The notes: a model not told the origin generated them from the letters alone. A DNA stretch of 51,790 nucleotides from Dictyoglomus sp. (GCA_025060475.1 JANXBZ010000013.1:1-51790), one strand, 5' to 3'. Numbered from the stretch's first letter, positions 17,349 through 26,388 are shown. Made by a program: numbers and translations.

Positions 17349-18207
17349 ACTTCTTAAATTCAAGAATAATATTAGAGAAAATTACTTTGCTTATTTAGTT
17401 CTATTATTAGGTGTTCTTTTTATTATGTTCCCCATATATGTAGCTTTTGTAGCATCAACCTATGATACACCTACAATTAGTAGGGGAAAAATGTCTTTAA
17501 CTTTTGGAAATAAATTTTTAGAAAATTATAAACAGGCTTGGGATTTAGGATCTGGACAACGAGTTAAGGGTGTTCCTATAAAAATCTTATTATTAAATTC
17601 TTTTATCTTGGCCATCTTAGTTTCAGTGGGAAAGATTACTCTATCCATTCTCTCTGCATATGCTATTGAATTTTTTAGTCTTCCCTTTAAGAATTTTTTC
17701 TTTTGGATAATATTCTCTACTCTAATGATGCCTTTAGAAGTTAGAATTGTCTCTACCTATAAAGTTCTTTCAGATTTTAACCTTATCAATACTTATCAAG
17801 GTTTAGTTTTACCACTAATGGTTTCTGCTACAGGTACACTTCTTATTAGACAATCTCTTAAGAGTATACCCAAAGAGGTTTTAGAGGCTGCTCTTATAGA
17901 TGGAATAGGTCCTTTTTCTTTATTATTCAGTATTATTATTCCCTTCATTAGACCTAATATTGCATCATTATTTGTCATTATGTTTATTTACGGATGGAAT
18001 CAATATTTATGGCCTCTTTTAGTATTAACAGAGCCAGAAAAACAACCCATTGTTGTAGGTATAGCAAGGATGATTGGAGGAGCAGATAGTATGACTGACT
18101 GGAATTTAATAATGTCTTCCGCGATTATTGCCATAATTATTCCTCTTTTCATTACTATAATTGCCCAAAAATGGCTGATAAAAGGACTTGTAGATATAGA
18201 AAAGTGA
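17338..18207 (+). CDS. ABC sugar/phosphodiester permease (UgpE/MalG type)
   Basis: This 289-residue permease has six predicted membrane segments and an EAA loop, VLEAALIDGIGPFSLLFSII. It is the second channel subunit of the CUT1 importer begun by the preceding gene, which it overlaps by 11 bases. The start is the ATG at 17338 behind GAGGAG. The long first periplasmic loop and the GWNQYLWPLLVL motif match UgpE-like subunits. Confidence 0.92.
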   Translation: MESKLLKFKNNIRENYFAYLVLLLGVLFIMFPIYVAFVASTYDTPTISRGKMSLTFGNKFLENYKQAWDLGSGQRVKGVPIKILLLNSFILAILVSVGKITLSILSAYAIEFFSLPFKNFFFWIIFSTLMMPLEVRIVSTYKVLSDFNLINTYQGLVLPLMVSATGTLLIRQSLKSIPKEVLEAALIDGIGPFSLLFSIIIPFIRPNIASLFVIMFIYGWNQYLWPLLVLTEPEKQPIVVGIARMIGGADSMTDWNLIMSSAIIAIIIPLFITIIAQKWLIKGLVDIEK

Positions 18208-18289
18208 AGGGGGTGAAAAAGTCTAGATAAATTTTTTAGAAAAACTTTAAGATTCCATTACTATATAAAATTTAAGGAGGTAGAATATA

Positions 18290-19615
18290 ATGAAGAAGAT
18301 TGTGATTTTAATTTTAACTCTTTTTATTTTAAATGTTTCCTTCACTCAGTCTTCAAAAAAGATAGAAATAGAATTTTGGCACGCCTTCTCAGGTAGATTA
18401 GGAGATCTACTTACTCAGCACGTAGAAAGATATAATAAATCTCAAGATAAATACTACGTTAAGTTAGTATATAAAGGATCCTATCAAGATGTTCTTTCTC
18501 AGACTATAGCTGCTTTTAGAGCTGGTAAGGCACCTCATATTGCTCAGATTTTTGAAGTAGGTACTGCTACTATGATGTATGCTAAGGATGCTATATATCC
18601 ATTATATCAACTTTATAAAGATTTTGGAGAAAAGCTTGACGTAAATAATTTTATCCCTACGATAAGATACTACTATAGCTATCCTGATGGGAAAATGGCT
18701 TCTATGCCCTTTAATAGTTCTACTGCTATTTTATGGTATAACAAAGATGCTTTTCAAAAAGCAGGTCTTAATCCAGATAATCCTCCAACCACCTGGAAAG
18801 AGTTAATGGAATACGCAGATAAAATTGTAAAAGCAAAGGCTGCTAAAAATGGTTTTACTTGCACATGGTTTTCTTGGACCCAATTTGAACAATTTTCTGC
18901 TATACACAATGTTCCCTTTGCAACAAGACAGAATGGATTTTTAGGACTTGACGCAAGACTTGCCTTTTCCCATCCTTTATATCGCAAACATCTTGAAAAT
19001 CTAAAGGAGATGAGTGATAAAGGTTTATTCATATACGGAGGAAGAGACTCTGCTCCTGGGAGTTTATTTCTCTCAGAGGAAGTTGCTATGATAATTGAAT
19101 CTTCCGCTGCATATGCTAGTATATCTGCTAACGCTAAATTTAAATGGGGAGCAAGTTTCTTACCATATTATGATGATTTTTTAAGTAAACCATACAACTC
19201 AATAATTGGTGGAGCCTCCCTTTGGGTTATGAGAAGACCTAATATGAATCCTGAAGAATACCGAGGAGTTATTGATTTCTTCAATTACTTAAAAAGACCT
19301 GAAATAGATGGATGGTGGCATATGGTTACTGGATATGTTCCTGTTACCTATGGAGGATATGAATATGCTAATAAACAGGATTTTTATAAACAAAATCCTG
19401 TAGGGAAGATTCCAATTGTTCAATTAACAAGGACAAATCCAACTCCTAACACAAGAGGGCTTAGACTCGGAAATCTTCCAGCTATAAGAATTGTGATTTA
19501 CGAGGAAGTTGAGAAATTATTCCAAAACAAGCAAGATGTAAGATCCACTATAAATAATATAATGGAAAGAGGCAATAAGATTTTAAGAGAATTTGAGGAG
19601 ATTTATAAGCAATAG
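18290..19615 (+). CDS. Extracellular solute-binding protein, UgpB-like
   Basis: This 441-residue binding protein has a signal peptide (cleavage near residue 20). It closely follows the UgpB pattern: IEFWHAFSGRLGDLL, VYKGSYQDVLSQTIAAFRAG, QIFEVGTATMMYAKDAIYPL and MPFNSSTAILWYNKDAFQKAGL. In UgpB the EVGTATMM region and nearby residues bind glycerol-3-phosphate or glycerophosphocholine. This suggests a phosphodiester or phosphate-ester ligand rather than a plain sugar, although related proteins bind oligosaccharides. It has an AAGGAGG ribosome site. It is third in the operon and directly upstream of a phytase-like secreted protein. Confidence 0.88.
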   Translation: MKKIVILILTLFILNVSFTQSSKKIEIEFWHAFSGRLGDLLTQHVERYNKSQDKYYVKLVYKGSYQDVLSQTIAAFRAGKAPHIAQIFEVGTATMMYAKDAIYPLYQLYKDFGEKLDVNNFIPTIRYYYSYPDGKMASMPFNSSTAILWYNKDAFQKAGLNPDNPPTTWKELMEYADKIVKAKAAKNGFTCTWFSWTQFEQFSAIHNVPFATRQNGFLGLDARLAFSHPLYRKHLENLKEMSDKGLFIYGGRDSAPGSLFLSEEVAMIIESSAAYASISANAKFKWGASFLPYYDDFLSKPYNSIIGGASLWVMRRPNMNPEEYRGVIDFFNYLKRPEIDGWWHMVTGYVPVTYGGYEYANKQDFYKQNPVGKIPIVQLTRTNPTPNTRGLRLGNLPAIRIVIYEEVEKLFQNKQDVRSTINNIMERGNKILREFEEIYKQ

Positions 19616-19640
19616 TATCTAAATAGGGGGATAAACTATT

Positions 19641-20915
19641 ATGTATAGAGTTTTATCAAGATTAATATTATTGGCATCTTTGTTAATAATATTTATCTTA
19701 GGACAAAACTTTGGAGAAAAAACTGAAGTCTATAGGTATAAAATTGATACACCTTTTTTAAAGGAAAAATACAATATAAGTTTTGGTTCTGGAATATATT
19801 TCCTTGGAAAAGAAGGAGAAGATTTAGTCTTCTTGTCTATAACTGATAGAGGACCTAATGTGGATTCTCCTGATATACTTCTAGATAACAAATTATATCC
19901 AAGTAAAATCTTTTTAGTACCTGAGTTTTCACCCCAGATAGGCTATTTAAGGATAAGAAACAATAAATGTTATGTAGATAAATTTTATGAAATCTACAAT
20001 GAAAATGGGGAGAAATCAACAGGAAAACCTTTACCACTGAATAAGATAGGTTCTACGGGAGAGATTCCTTTGGATGAAAAATTAAAAATAATAAATTTTG
20101 ATGATTTAGGGCTAGATCCTGAGGGAATAACTATTGATGATAAAGGATTTATTTGGATATGTGAAGAATACGGTCCAAGTATTATTAAAATTGACCCCAA
20201 AACTTATAGAATTTTAGAAAGATTTTATCCTGGAAAAGGACTTCCTGAAATCTTGAAATGGAGACAGCCAAATAGGGGATTTGAGGCTATTTCCTTTCAA
20301 GATGGTAAGATATATGTTGTTGTGCAAAGTACTTTAGATATAGAGGGAAAAACTAAAAATAATGCAAATTTTGTAAGAATAGTTGAATTCAACCTTGATG
20401 ACAAGAAAGTAAAGATGTACGCCTATCCTTTAGATGAGGACTATTCTAAATACAGTGATGGAATGATAGGAGATATGGCCAGCCTTGGAAAAGGAAAGTT
20501 TTTAGTCCTAGAGAGGGGAAAACTTTCTTCGGGTTATAAAAATATAATCTACTTAATAGATCTAAATTCTGCAGTTCCAATACCTGAAACTCTTGATGAG
20601 AGTCAGACAAAAGATAAGAAAATAGAGAATAGATTCTATGTTAAGAAAACAAAAATAATTGATCTAAGAAACTTAGGATATAATTTTGAAAAAAGTGAAG
20701 GACTTGCTTTGATTCAGAAGGATACACTCGCAATTTTAAATGATAATGATTTTGGAGTAAAAAGTAATTTATCAACCTTAAAATCTCCTCAACTTATTAA
20801 TGGAAGAATATGGGAAAAAGATACTTTGAGAGACATAACCGAAAATTTTAAAATTGTTTCAAACGAAGAGATACTTGAGCTTTGGATTTTGAAATTACCT
20901 CTTTCTATTGACTAA
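19641..20915 (+). CDS. Secreted esterase-like phytase-domain protein
   Basis: This 424-residue protein has a signal peptide or N-terminal membrane anchor (residues 8-21). It matches the 'esterase-like activity of phytase' beta-propeller family: GSGIYFLG, LSITDRGPN, DDLGLDPEGITIDDKGFIWICEEYGP, RGFEAISFQDGKIYVVVQS, and KSEGLALIQKDTLAILNDND near the end. The family is predicted to hydrolyse phosphate esters or bind them with Ca2+. It follows the UgpB-like gene by 25 bases, so it probably processes the substrate that the transporter imports. It is followed by a strong hairpin, which ends the unit. Confidence 0.8.
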   Translation: MYRVLSRLILLASLLIIFILGQNFGEKTEVYRYKIDTPFLKEKYNISFGSGIYFLGKEGEDLVFLSITDRGPNVDSPDILLDNKLYPSKIFLVPEFSPQIGYLRIRNNKCYVDKFYEIYNENGEKSTGKPLPLNKIGSTGEIPLDEKLKIINFDDLGLDPEGITIDDKGFIWICEEYGPSIIKIDPKTYRILERFYPGKGLPEILKWRQPNRGFEAISFQDGKIYVVVQSTLDIEGKTKNNANFVRIVEFNLDDKKVKMYAYPLDEDYSKYSDGMIGDMASLGKGKFLVLERGKLSSGYKNIIYLIDLNSAVPIPETLDESQTKDKKIENRFYVKKTKIIDLRNLGYNFEKSEGLALIQKDTLAILNDNDFGVKSNLSTLKSPQLINGRIWEKDTLRDITENFKIVSNEEILELWILKLPLSID

Positions 20916-20924
20916 TAAAATTAC

Positions 20925-20960
20925 TTTAAGGGAGGAGAGAGATTTCTTTCCTCCCTTAAA
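20925..20960 (+). terminator. Strong hairpin ending the Ugp-like operon
   Basis: A 12-bp perfect stem, TTTAAGGGAGGA (20925-20936) and TCCTCCCTTAAA (20949-20960), has a 12-nt loop. The following sequence is T-rich only in part, so termination may be incomplete or the hairpin may protect the 3' end. Confidence 0.7.
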
Positions 20961-20966
20961 CTTATA

Positions 20967-21008
20967 TTGATATCTCTTAAAAAAGTTTTTATAATATAAT
21001 CTAAAAAA
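20967..21008 (+). promoter_or_regulatory. Promoter giving a near-leaderless mRNA
   Basis: TTGATA (20967-20972), a 17-bp spacer and TATAAT (20990-20995) form a good promoter, with a second overlapping TATAAT at 20995-21000. The transcript would begin within about 8 bases of the ATG at 21009, and no ribosome site is present. Confidence 0.7.
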
Positions 21009-21935
21009 ATGATCCCCTCAGAAGAAGAAAGAGATATATTAATAGTTGAAGATTCTCCTACTCAGGCGGAATACTTAAGAAAAATCCTGAGAGACTATGG
21101 ATATTCTTCTTTTGTTGCTTTAAGTGGAGAAGAAGCTTTAGAATTGTTAAAAACAAAAATACCTCAGGTAGTAATTTCCGATATTGTAATGCCAGGAATT
21201 GATGGATATGAATTATGTGGAAAAATTAAATCCGATGAAAAATTAAAAAACATAATTGTTCTTCTATTGACAGTACTTTCAGATCCTAAGGATATTATTA
21301 GGGGTTTAGAGGTTGGAGCGGATGGATTCATAACAAAGCCCTTCGATACCAAATATCTTATATCTACCCTTCAATTTTTAATTTCCAGTAGGGAATTAAA
21401 AAAGTTAGGTACCATCGAATCTGTAATTGAAATAAATATTTTGGGAAAAAGATACAGATTATATACCACTCAGATCCAAATATTGAATTTACTTCTTCAG
21501 AGTTATGAAAAATATTTAGAAAAAAACGAAGAGATTGAAAAATTAAAGGAAGAAATTAATAAATTAAATAAAGAGTTAAAGCTTCTTTATGAAAAGGATA
21601 AAGAATATGAATATCTTATCGAGGGAATTCCCTTACCCCTTTTTGTGGTAAAGGATATAGGAGGAGAAATTCTAACTTCAAATTCTTATGTTTCTCTCCT
21701 TTTAAAGAAGGATAAAGAAGAAATCATAGGAAAAAATCTTTTTGAGCTTCTCAAACTATCCCCTTTGGAAATAGCAAAGTTAAGAGAAGTACTTCTCTCT
21801 CCTAAAGAGAAAAGAACATGTAAGATTAAGGGGAATATATGTGATGAAGAAGTGGAATTGGAGTGTATAGGGGTTCCCATAATCTATAATGAAAAACCTG
21901 CAATTCAGCTTACTATTACTATAAAGAAAATTTAA
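21009..21935 (+). CDS. Response regulator with REC and PAS-like domains
   Basis: This 308-residue protein has a receiver domain (about 8-130) with acidic pocket VEDS, phosphoacceptor Asp58 in ISDIVMPGIDGYE and Lys110 in ITKPFD. A coiled coil (about 165-200, EKLKEEINKLNKELKLL) and a PAS-like domain (about 205-308) follow. There is no DNA-binding or enzymatic output, so it probably relays a signal by protein contact. Its 3' end overlaps that of the convergent HD-GYP gene by 17 bases. The mRNA looks near-leaderless. Confidence 0.85.
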   Translation: MIPSEEERDILIVEDSPTQAEYLRKILRDYGYSSFVALSGEEALELLKTKIPQVVISDIVMPGIDGYELCGKIKSDEKLKNIIVLLLTVLSDPKDIIRGLEVGADGFITKPFDTKYLISTLQFLISSRELKKLGTIESVIEINILGKRYRLYTTQIQILNLLLQSYEKYLEKNEEIEKLKEEINKLNKELKLLYEKDKEYEYLIEGIPLPLFVVKDIGGEILTSNSYVSLLLKKDKEEIIGKNLFELLKLSPLEIAKLREVLLSPKEKRTCKIKGNICDEEVELECIGVPIIYNEKPAIQLTITIKKI

Positions 21936-23271
21936 AGCCCCTTTCTCTAAAAAGTTTTATACAGACCTCTACCACATTTTCATCGTACTTAGTTCCTTTA
22001 TTCTCTTCTATTTCTTTTAAAGCCTTATCAATTCCCAAGGGAGGACGATAAGGTCTATGGGAAACCATGGCTTCTACTACATCTGCAACGGAAACAATTC
22101 TTACTGGAAGAGATATTTCTTTATCCTTAAGACCTTCGGGATATCCTGATCCATCAAGTCTTTCGTGGTGCTCTTCTACTATCTCAAGAACTTCGGATGG
22201 AAAATCAATATTTTTAAGCATGTTATATCCATTAATGGGATGGGTCTTAACAATATTCATCTCAAGAACACTTAATCTTCCAGGCTTATTTAAAATCTCA
22301 CCAGGTATGGAAATTTTTCCAATATCATGAAGTAGGGCTCCAGTTTTAATAGCTTCTATTTTATCCTTTGGAAGATTCATTTCTTTGGCAATTTCTTGAG
22401 AAAGTTCCGATACCCTTTTTTGATGATAAGCGGTATAAGAATCTTTATACTCCATAATAGAAGAAAGGGTCATAATTACTTGAGTAAAAATATTGTTTAG
22501 CTTATGTATACTCGCATAAAGTTTTCTCTCTATATCTCTTCTTTGAGTTACATCTACAATAGAGACTAAGACTCTTTCATTTTCTATAGGTAAAATATTT
22601 ATATTCAAATCTCTTGGCTTTCCTAGTAGATTATAGGCTTGAACTTCAAAATTCAAATTTAAATTACCATTATAAAATTTATTTATCTCTTCTTTTATAA
22701 TATCTAAACTACTCTCGTTAAGATAAAGAAAAATATTTTCTTGAAAATTTCTAAAATCAAAATCAGAAAATTCCTTTTTAAAGCTTTGATTTACATTTAC
22801 AATTTTTATTCTTTTAGCAACTTCGTATACTAATTCGGGATGGACATCAAAATATCTGTATAGTTCCTTTCCCATAACCTTTTTTAAAGTCTTAAAATAT
22901 TGAAAAAGTTCCGAAACGTCAAGCTCTACAAGGGGAATATTAAACTTATTAAAAAACAGGTTAAAGTTATTATATGTCTCTTTTAATTTATAGATATCAT
23001 AGAGGGAAAGGACAGTTAAATTTTCACTAAGGGGAAAAATATTAACAAAGACCTTTAATATCTCTCCCTTTTTTGTTCTTAAAAAGGTTTCAAAATCCCT
23101 TTCTTCTAATAGATTTAAATCTCCTAGAATATCATCAACAAGTAATTTATTCTCAACTTCTTCCCTTTGATATCCTGACAATTTTTCAAAGACAGAATTA
23201 CATTTTATTATTTTATTGTTAGAATTTATAACAATAACGCCATGTTTTATATTTTCTAAAAAATCTTTCAT
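21919..23271 (-). CDS. PAS-HD-GYP cyclic-di-GMP phosphodiesterase
   Basis: This 450-residue soluble protein has a PAS domain at the N terminus (VINSNNKIIKCNSVFEKLSGY), a probable second PAS near 150-245 and an HD-GYP domain from about 265. The catalytic motifs are intact: LLHDIGKISIP, THPINGYNML, EIVEEHHERLDGSGYPEGL and IVSVADVVEAMVSHRPYRP. HD-GYP enzymes hydrolyse cyclic-di-GMP. With the GGDEF protein at 37770 it gives this region both arms of cyclic-di-GMP turnover. A TATAAT lies upstream on the minus strand. Confidence 0.93.
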   Translation of the reverse strand: MKDFLENIKHGVIVINSNNKIIKCNSVFEKLSGYQREEVENKLLVDDILGDLNLLEERDFETFLRTKKGEILKVFVNIFPLSENLTVLSLYDIYKLKETYNNFNLFFNKFNIPLVELDVSELFQYFKTLKKVMGKELYRYFDVHPELVYEVAKRIKIVNVNQSFKKEFSDFDFRNFQENIFLYLNESSLDIIKEEINKFYNGNLNLNFEVQAYNLLGKPRDLNINILPIENERVLVSIVDVTQRRDIERKLYASIHKLNNIFTQVIMTLSSIMEYKDSYTAYHQKRVSELSQEIAKEMNLPKDKIEAIKTGALLHDIGKISIPGEILNKPGRLSVLEMNIVKTHPINGYNMLKNIDFPSEVLEIVEEHHERLDGSGYPEGLKDKEISLPVRIVSVADVVEAMVSHRPYRPPLGIDKALKEIEENKGTKYDENVVEVCIKLFRERGFKFSL

Positions 23272-23359
23272 AAAATCTCTAAAATACTATATTTTTTTAT
23301 GATTATAACATATTGAAAACTTTTTTTTATATATCAGTTTTTTAAGGTAAAATAAAAAT

Positions 23360-24013
23360 ATGGAGAAGGGAAATATAAGTAAGTTTTTGATGAAGGCTCA
23401 GGAAGAAGAGAGAAAGAAAATTGCAAGGGAACTTCATGATGAAATTGGTCAAGCCCTTACTGCAATAAAAATTAATTTGGAACTTCTTAGAAGAAAAATT
23501 GATCCTAAATTGGTAAATTACATAGATGATAGTATTAATTTAATAGATAAAACTATCGAACAGGTAAGAAATTTATCCCTAAATCTTCGCCCCTCTCTTT
23601 TGGATGATCTGGGCTTACTTTCTTCTTTGAAATGGTATATAGAGAGGGAAAAAAAGAGAAATAATCTTAACATTGAATATGTTTTTAACTTCCAACAGGA
23701 AAAAATAAATAAAGATCTTTCCATAAATATTTTCCGAATAATTCAAGAAGGCTTAACAAATATTATAAAACATGCCCAAGCAAGGAATATATTCTTAGAA
23801 ATAAAAGAAGAAGGAGAAAACATATTAATAACCATTAAGGATGATGGAATTGGTTTTGATGTGGAAAACATATGGGAAAAAATAAAAGAAGGGAGAGCCC
23901 TTGGAATTTTAGGAATAAAGGAAAGGGTGGAACTTTTTAATGGAAATATGGAAATTAAAAGTAAAAAAGGAGAAGGAACGGAAATAAAGATAACCTTATC
24001 TCTTGAAATCTAA
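23360..24013 (+). CDS. Soluble NarL-type sensor histidine kinase
   Basis: This 217-residue kinase consists only of a HisKA_3 dimerisation domain and an HATPase domain. The phosphorylated His26 is in IARELHDEIGQALTAIK; the X-region is LRPSLLDDLGLLSSL; the ATP site has the N box EGLTNIIKHAQA, the G1 box DDGIGFD and GILGIKERVELFNG. There is no sensor or membrane part, so the input must come from a partner. The NarL-type regulator at 26464 is the likely cognate. A TAAAAT at 23348-23353 immediately before the ATG and no ribosome site suggest a leaderless mRNA. Confidence 0.92.
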   Translation: MEKGNISKFLMKAQEEERKKIARELHDEIGQALTAIKINLELLRRKIDPKLVNYIDDSINLIDKTIEQVRNLSLNLRPSLLDDLGLLSSLKWYIEREKKRNNLNIEYVFNFQQEKINKDLSINIFRIIQEGLTNIIKHAQARNIFLEIKEEGENILITIKDDGIGFDVENIWEKIKEGRALGILGIKERVELFNGNMEIKSKKGEGTEIKITLSLEI

Positions 24014-24019
24014 GATTTC

Positions 24020-24415
24020 TTAAAGACTTACTTTTTCTTCTCCTTTTAACTTTTTTTCTGCAGGAACTATTATAGTCTCGTAAGCCTCAATCTTTAAATT
24101 TAACTTATCAAGAGCCTTTTGAATATCTTTAAGACGGGATATAAGTTGTTCCCTTTGCTCCATTAAAATCTTTTTTCTCTCCTCAATAGTCTTATCTCCC
24201 TGTTGAAATAGCTTTACATATCTTACCAAGGCTTCTATTTGTACTCCAGCCTCTCTCATACATTTGATAAACTCAATCCATCTACAATCTTCTTCGGTAT
24301 ACTCCCTAACTCCACTTTTATTACGATGAACTCTAGGAATCAAGCCTATCTTTTCATAATATCGGAGGGTATCCTCAGAAATTCCATATTTTTTACTTAC
24401 CTCAGAGATTTTCAT
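24020..24415 (-). CDS. MerR-family regulator, AdhR-like
   Basis: This 131-residue regulator has the winged helix-turn-helix typical of MerR (MKISEVSKKYGISEDTLRYY, EKIGLIPRV) and a C-terminal dimerisation coiled coil. Cys52 (IKCMREAGV) is at the position of the conserved aldehyde- or quinone-reactive cysteine of Bacillus AdhR; Cys44 is a second cysteine. It is downstream of the flavodoxin gene (26 bases) with an AAGGAGG site. The promoters at 9919 and 13698 have the operator geometry expected for this group, making this protein the best candidate regulator within the window. Confidence 0.9.
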   Translation of the reverse strand: MKISEVSKKYGISEDTLRYYEKIGLIPRVHRNKSGVREYTEEDCRWIEFIKCMREAGVQIEALVRYVKLFQQGDKTIEERKKILMEQREQLISRLKDIQKALDKLNLKIEAYETIIVPAEKKLKGEEKVSL

Positions 24416-24441
24416 TTTTAAAAACCTCCTTAACTATTATA

Positions 24442-24927
24442 TTACAATTTTATTCCTATCTTATTCAACCATGAGGATATTTTTTCTTTTATATTCTTAT
24501 CTCCTCCATAATATACACTGAAAATTTCTAATATTTTAGAATTGGGACAAAGTTTTTCTATATCCTTTATAATCTTTCCCTGTCCTCCTCCCCCATGACT
24601 ACAAAAGGGAGCAATAATTTTTCCTGAGAAATCATATTGAGTTAAAAAGGTGGCAACAGGTGGTGCAATGGTGCTCCACCAATTGGGAGTTCCTATAAAT
24701 ATAACATCATAGAGTTCAAAGTCTTCAACTTTTCCTTTAATTGGAGGCTTGTATCCTTCTTTAATTTCCTTCTTTGCCTGTTCCACTGTGGCATTATAGG
24801 AGGAAGGATAAGGAGTCTCAGGCTCTATTTCGAAAAGGGTTCCTCCTACTTCCTTATGAATTAATTCCGCTATTCTTTTTGTGTTTCCCGACCAGCTATA
24901 AAAAGCTATAAGAATATTTTTATCCAT
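24442..24927 (-). CDS. Flavodoxin
   Basis: This 161-residue flavodoxin-fold protein has the FMN phosphate loop FYSWSGNTKRIA (residues 9-20), the second loop GTPNWWSTIAPPV and FCSHGGGGQGKI. Proteins of this length and motif are electron carriers or NAD(P)H-type oxidoreductases. It lies directly upstream of the AdhR-like regulator, an arrangement common for carbonyl-stress flavodoxins, and 12 bases downstream of the small basic protein gene. Confidence 0.9.
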   Translation of the reverse strand: MDKNILIAFYSWSGNTKRIAELIHKEVGGTLFEIEPETPYPSSYNATVEQAKKEIKEGYKPPIKGKVEDFELYDVIFIGTPNWWSTIAPPVATFLTQYDFSGKIIAPFCSHGGGGQGKIIKDIEKLCPNSKILEIFSVYYGGDKNIKEKISSWLNKIGIKL

Positions 24928-24938
24928 AATTTAACTTA

Positions 24939-25154
24939 CTAAAGTTTTATTCTCCACTTTCTCTTTCCTATTTTCTCAATTTTTCCCTTTTTAATCATAT
25001 CCTCAAATCTTTTTTTAATCAACTCCATAATAATTCTCAATTCCTCAGAGGATTTTTCTTTTCCTCTTGGAAGTTTTCTTTTTCCCTTTTCAAGCCTCAG
25101 AATCGTAAAATCCTTCTTTCTTTTTAAATGATCATCAAAATTAAATTTTCTCAT
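24939..25154 (-). CDS. Small basic protein coupled to nucleotidyltransferase gene
   Basis: This 71-residue protein has many Lys/Arg residues (KRKKDFTILRLEKGKRKLPRG) and a helical middle (SSEELRIIMELIKKRFEDMI). I do not recognise a family. It overlaps the preceding nucleotidyltransferase gene by 14 bases, which implies translational coupling and a joint role. It could be the partner in a toxin-antitoxin-like pair or a nucleic-acid-binding accessory. Confidence 0.6.
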   Translation of the reverse strand: MRKFNFDDHLKRKKDFTILRLEKGKRKLPRGKEKSSEELRIIMELIKKRFEDMIKKGKIEKIGKRKWRIKL

Positions 25155-25692
25155 TTTTTAACTTAATAAGATTTTCATAGACCCCCTCTTCTTTGGATTT
25201 ATTCTCTAAATAATTCCAGTCAATTTCATCTTTATATAAAAGAATTAATTCCTTTGCCCATTCACAGTCCTGCTGAGATTTCCAATAAAAACAGGCATTT
25301 AATCTATCTATGATCAGATCTTCAATCCCAATTATATATGCAGTCATTCCTTCTATTTCAACTAATGTGAGTCTATTATAATCTCCTGCAAGAATTTCAC
25401 TAGGAATTTCAAGAGATATATCTATCTCGGGATTATACCAGTGCCTTCCTATTTTTTTAAAATTCCAACCTTCTAAGATTTTTCCAACCTCTTCAATACC
25501 ATTACAAACAAGATCTATATCTTCCGTGGAATAACTTCCAAGGGTGTAGAATTCAAGGGCGTTTCCTCCTACTATTATAGGGGTTATATTCTTTTCTTTT
25601 AAAAGGGTAGTTAAAAGAGCAACGAAATAAATTCTTCTCTTAAAGGGTAATTCAATATTTTTTAATTTTTCAAAGGATTCTTTTAAAGCCAC
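25141..25692 (-). CDS. Nucleotidyltransferase-fold protein (AbiEii/DUF6036-like)
   Basis: This 183-residue protein has the minimal nucleotidyltransferase core PIIVGGNALEFYTLG followed by STEDIDLVCNG, i.e. a GG motif and the paired Asp of the metal site, and later IDISLEIP as the third acidic strand. Related proteins form toxin-antitoxin or abortive-infection modules. It sits between the PD-(D/E)XK-like gene (4-base gap) and the small basic protein (14-base overlap), so the three form a compact cassette. Activity and target are unknown. Confidence 0.72.
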   Translation of the reverse strand: MALKESFEKLKNIELPFKRRIYFVALLTTLLKEKNITPIIVGGNALEFYTLGSYSTEDIDLVCNGIEEVGKILEGWNFKKIGRHWYNPEIDISLEIPSEILAGDYNRLTLVEIEGMTAYIIGIEDLIIDRLNACFYWKSQQDCEWAKELILLYKDEIDWNYLENKSKEEGVYENLIKLKNEKI

Positions 25693-25695
25693 AAT

Positions 25696-26388
25696 TTAAT
25701 AAATAGGCTCAAAATCGTAGGAATAATAGATATAAATTCCCTTGCTCTTTGCAAATTCTTCTACCTCTGGTTCTGTCATATAAGTGACTACAATGGGGAA
25801 AATTTCTCCTATTATAACCTCTCTAATATCCTTTAATCTGTCAATAAAATCAATAACATGTCTTATGGAAAGATTTGCCTTTGCCTCACCTACTATATAA
25901 ATCTCTTTTCCATTTCTTTCTCCCTTTCCTAAGATATTTATTTCCATATTCTCTCCCTTTTTATTTTTGATAAATTTTCTTACTAATCTTTCCTTTACTT
26001 CAATTCCAAAATCTCTTTTTAAAAGAGAGGGAAGAGATCTATAGGCTCTATCTTCGAGTTGGAATCTAACAACGTGAGATAATCCGCCTAATTCCTTTGA
26101 TATTCCATTAATTTGTCTTTGCATGTTTTTTAAAACTAAAGTAAGTTCTCTAATCTCCTCTTCGGTTTTTCTTTGAGCTTCAACAAGAGCGTCTAATCTT
26201 TCCTCAGTTCTTTTTTGAGCTTCAGCAAGTTCTTCAATTCTTTTTTCTGTTCTTTCCTGAGCAAAGATAAGCCTTTCGATTGCGGATTTTAGATCCACAA
26301 TCTCTTTATGAAGGGGAATTCTTTCTTCAAGCTCTTGAAGGACAATTTCTCTTATTATTGGATATAACTCTTCTTTTGGAATTGCCAT
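25696..26388 (-). CDS. Coiled-coil protein with PD-(D/E)XK nuclease-like domain
   Basis: This 230-residue protein starts with a short helical head. A long coiled coil (about 40-105) follows, built from near-identical 14-residue units (TEKRIEELAEAQKR, TEERLDALVEAQRK). The C-terminal domain reads MEINILGKGERNGKEIYIVG and then EAK, which fits the D/E-Ix-G ... E-x-K core of PD-(D/E)XK nucleases in the DUF3782-like group found in thermophiles. The key Asp is replaced or shifted, since EINILG carries Glu/Asn. Family members are of unknown function. It is the first gene of the minus-strand cassette and divergent from the NarL-type regulator. Confidence 0.7.
   Translation of the reverse strand: MAIPKEELYPIIREIVLQELEERIPLHKEIVDLKSAIERLIFAQERTEKRIEELAEAQKRTEERLDALVEAQRKTEEEIRELTLVLKNMQRQINGISKELGGLSHVVRFQLEDRAYRSLPSLLKRDFGIEVKERLVRKFIKNKKGENMEINILGKGERNGKEIYIVGEAKANLSIRHVIDFIDRLKDIREVIIGEIFPIVVTYMTEPEVEEFAKSKGIYIYYSYDFEPIY

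Noticed and set aside
22067-22330. Plus-strand frame opposite the HD-GYP gene
   Set aside because: It mirrors the conserved HD-GYP coding sequence, has no ribosome site and no family resemblance.
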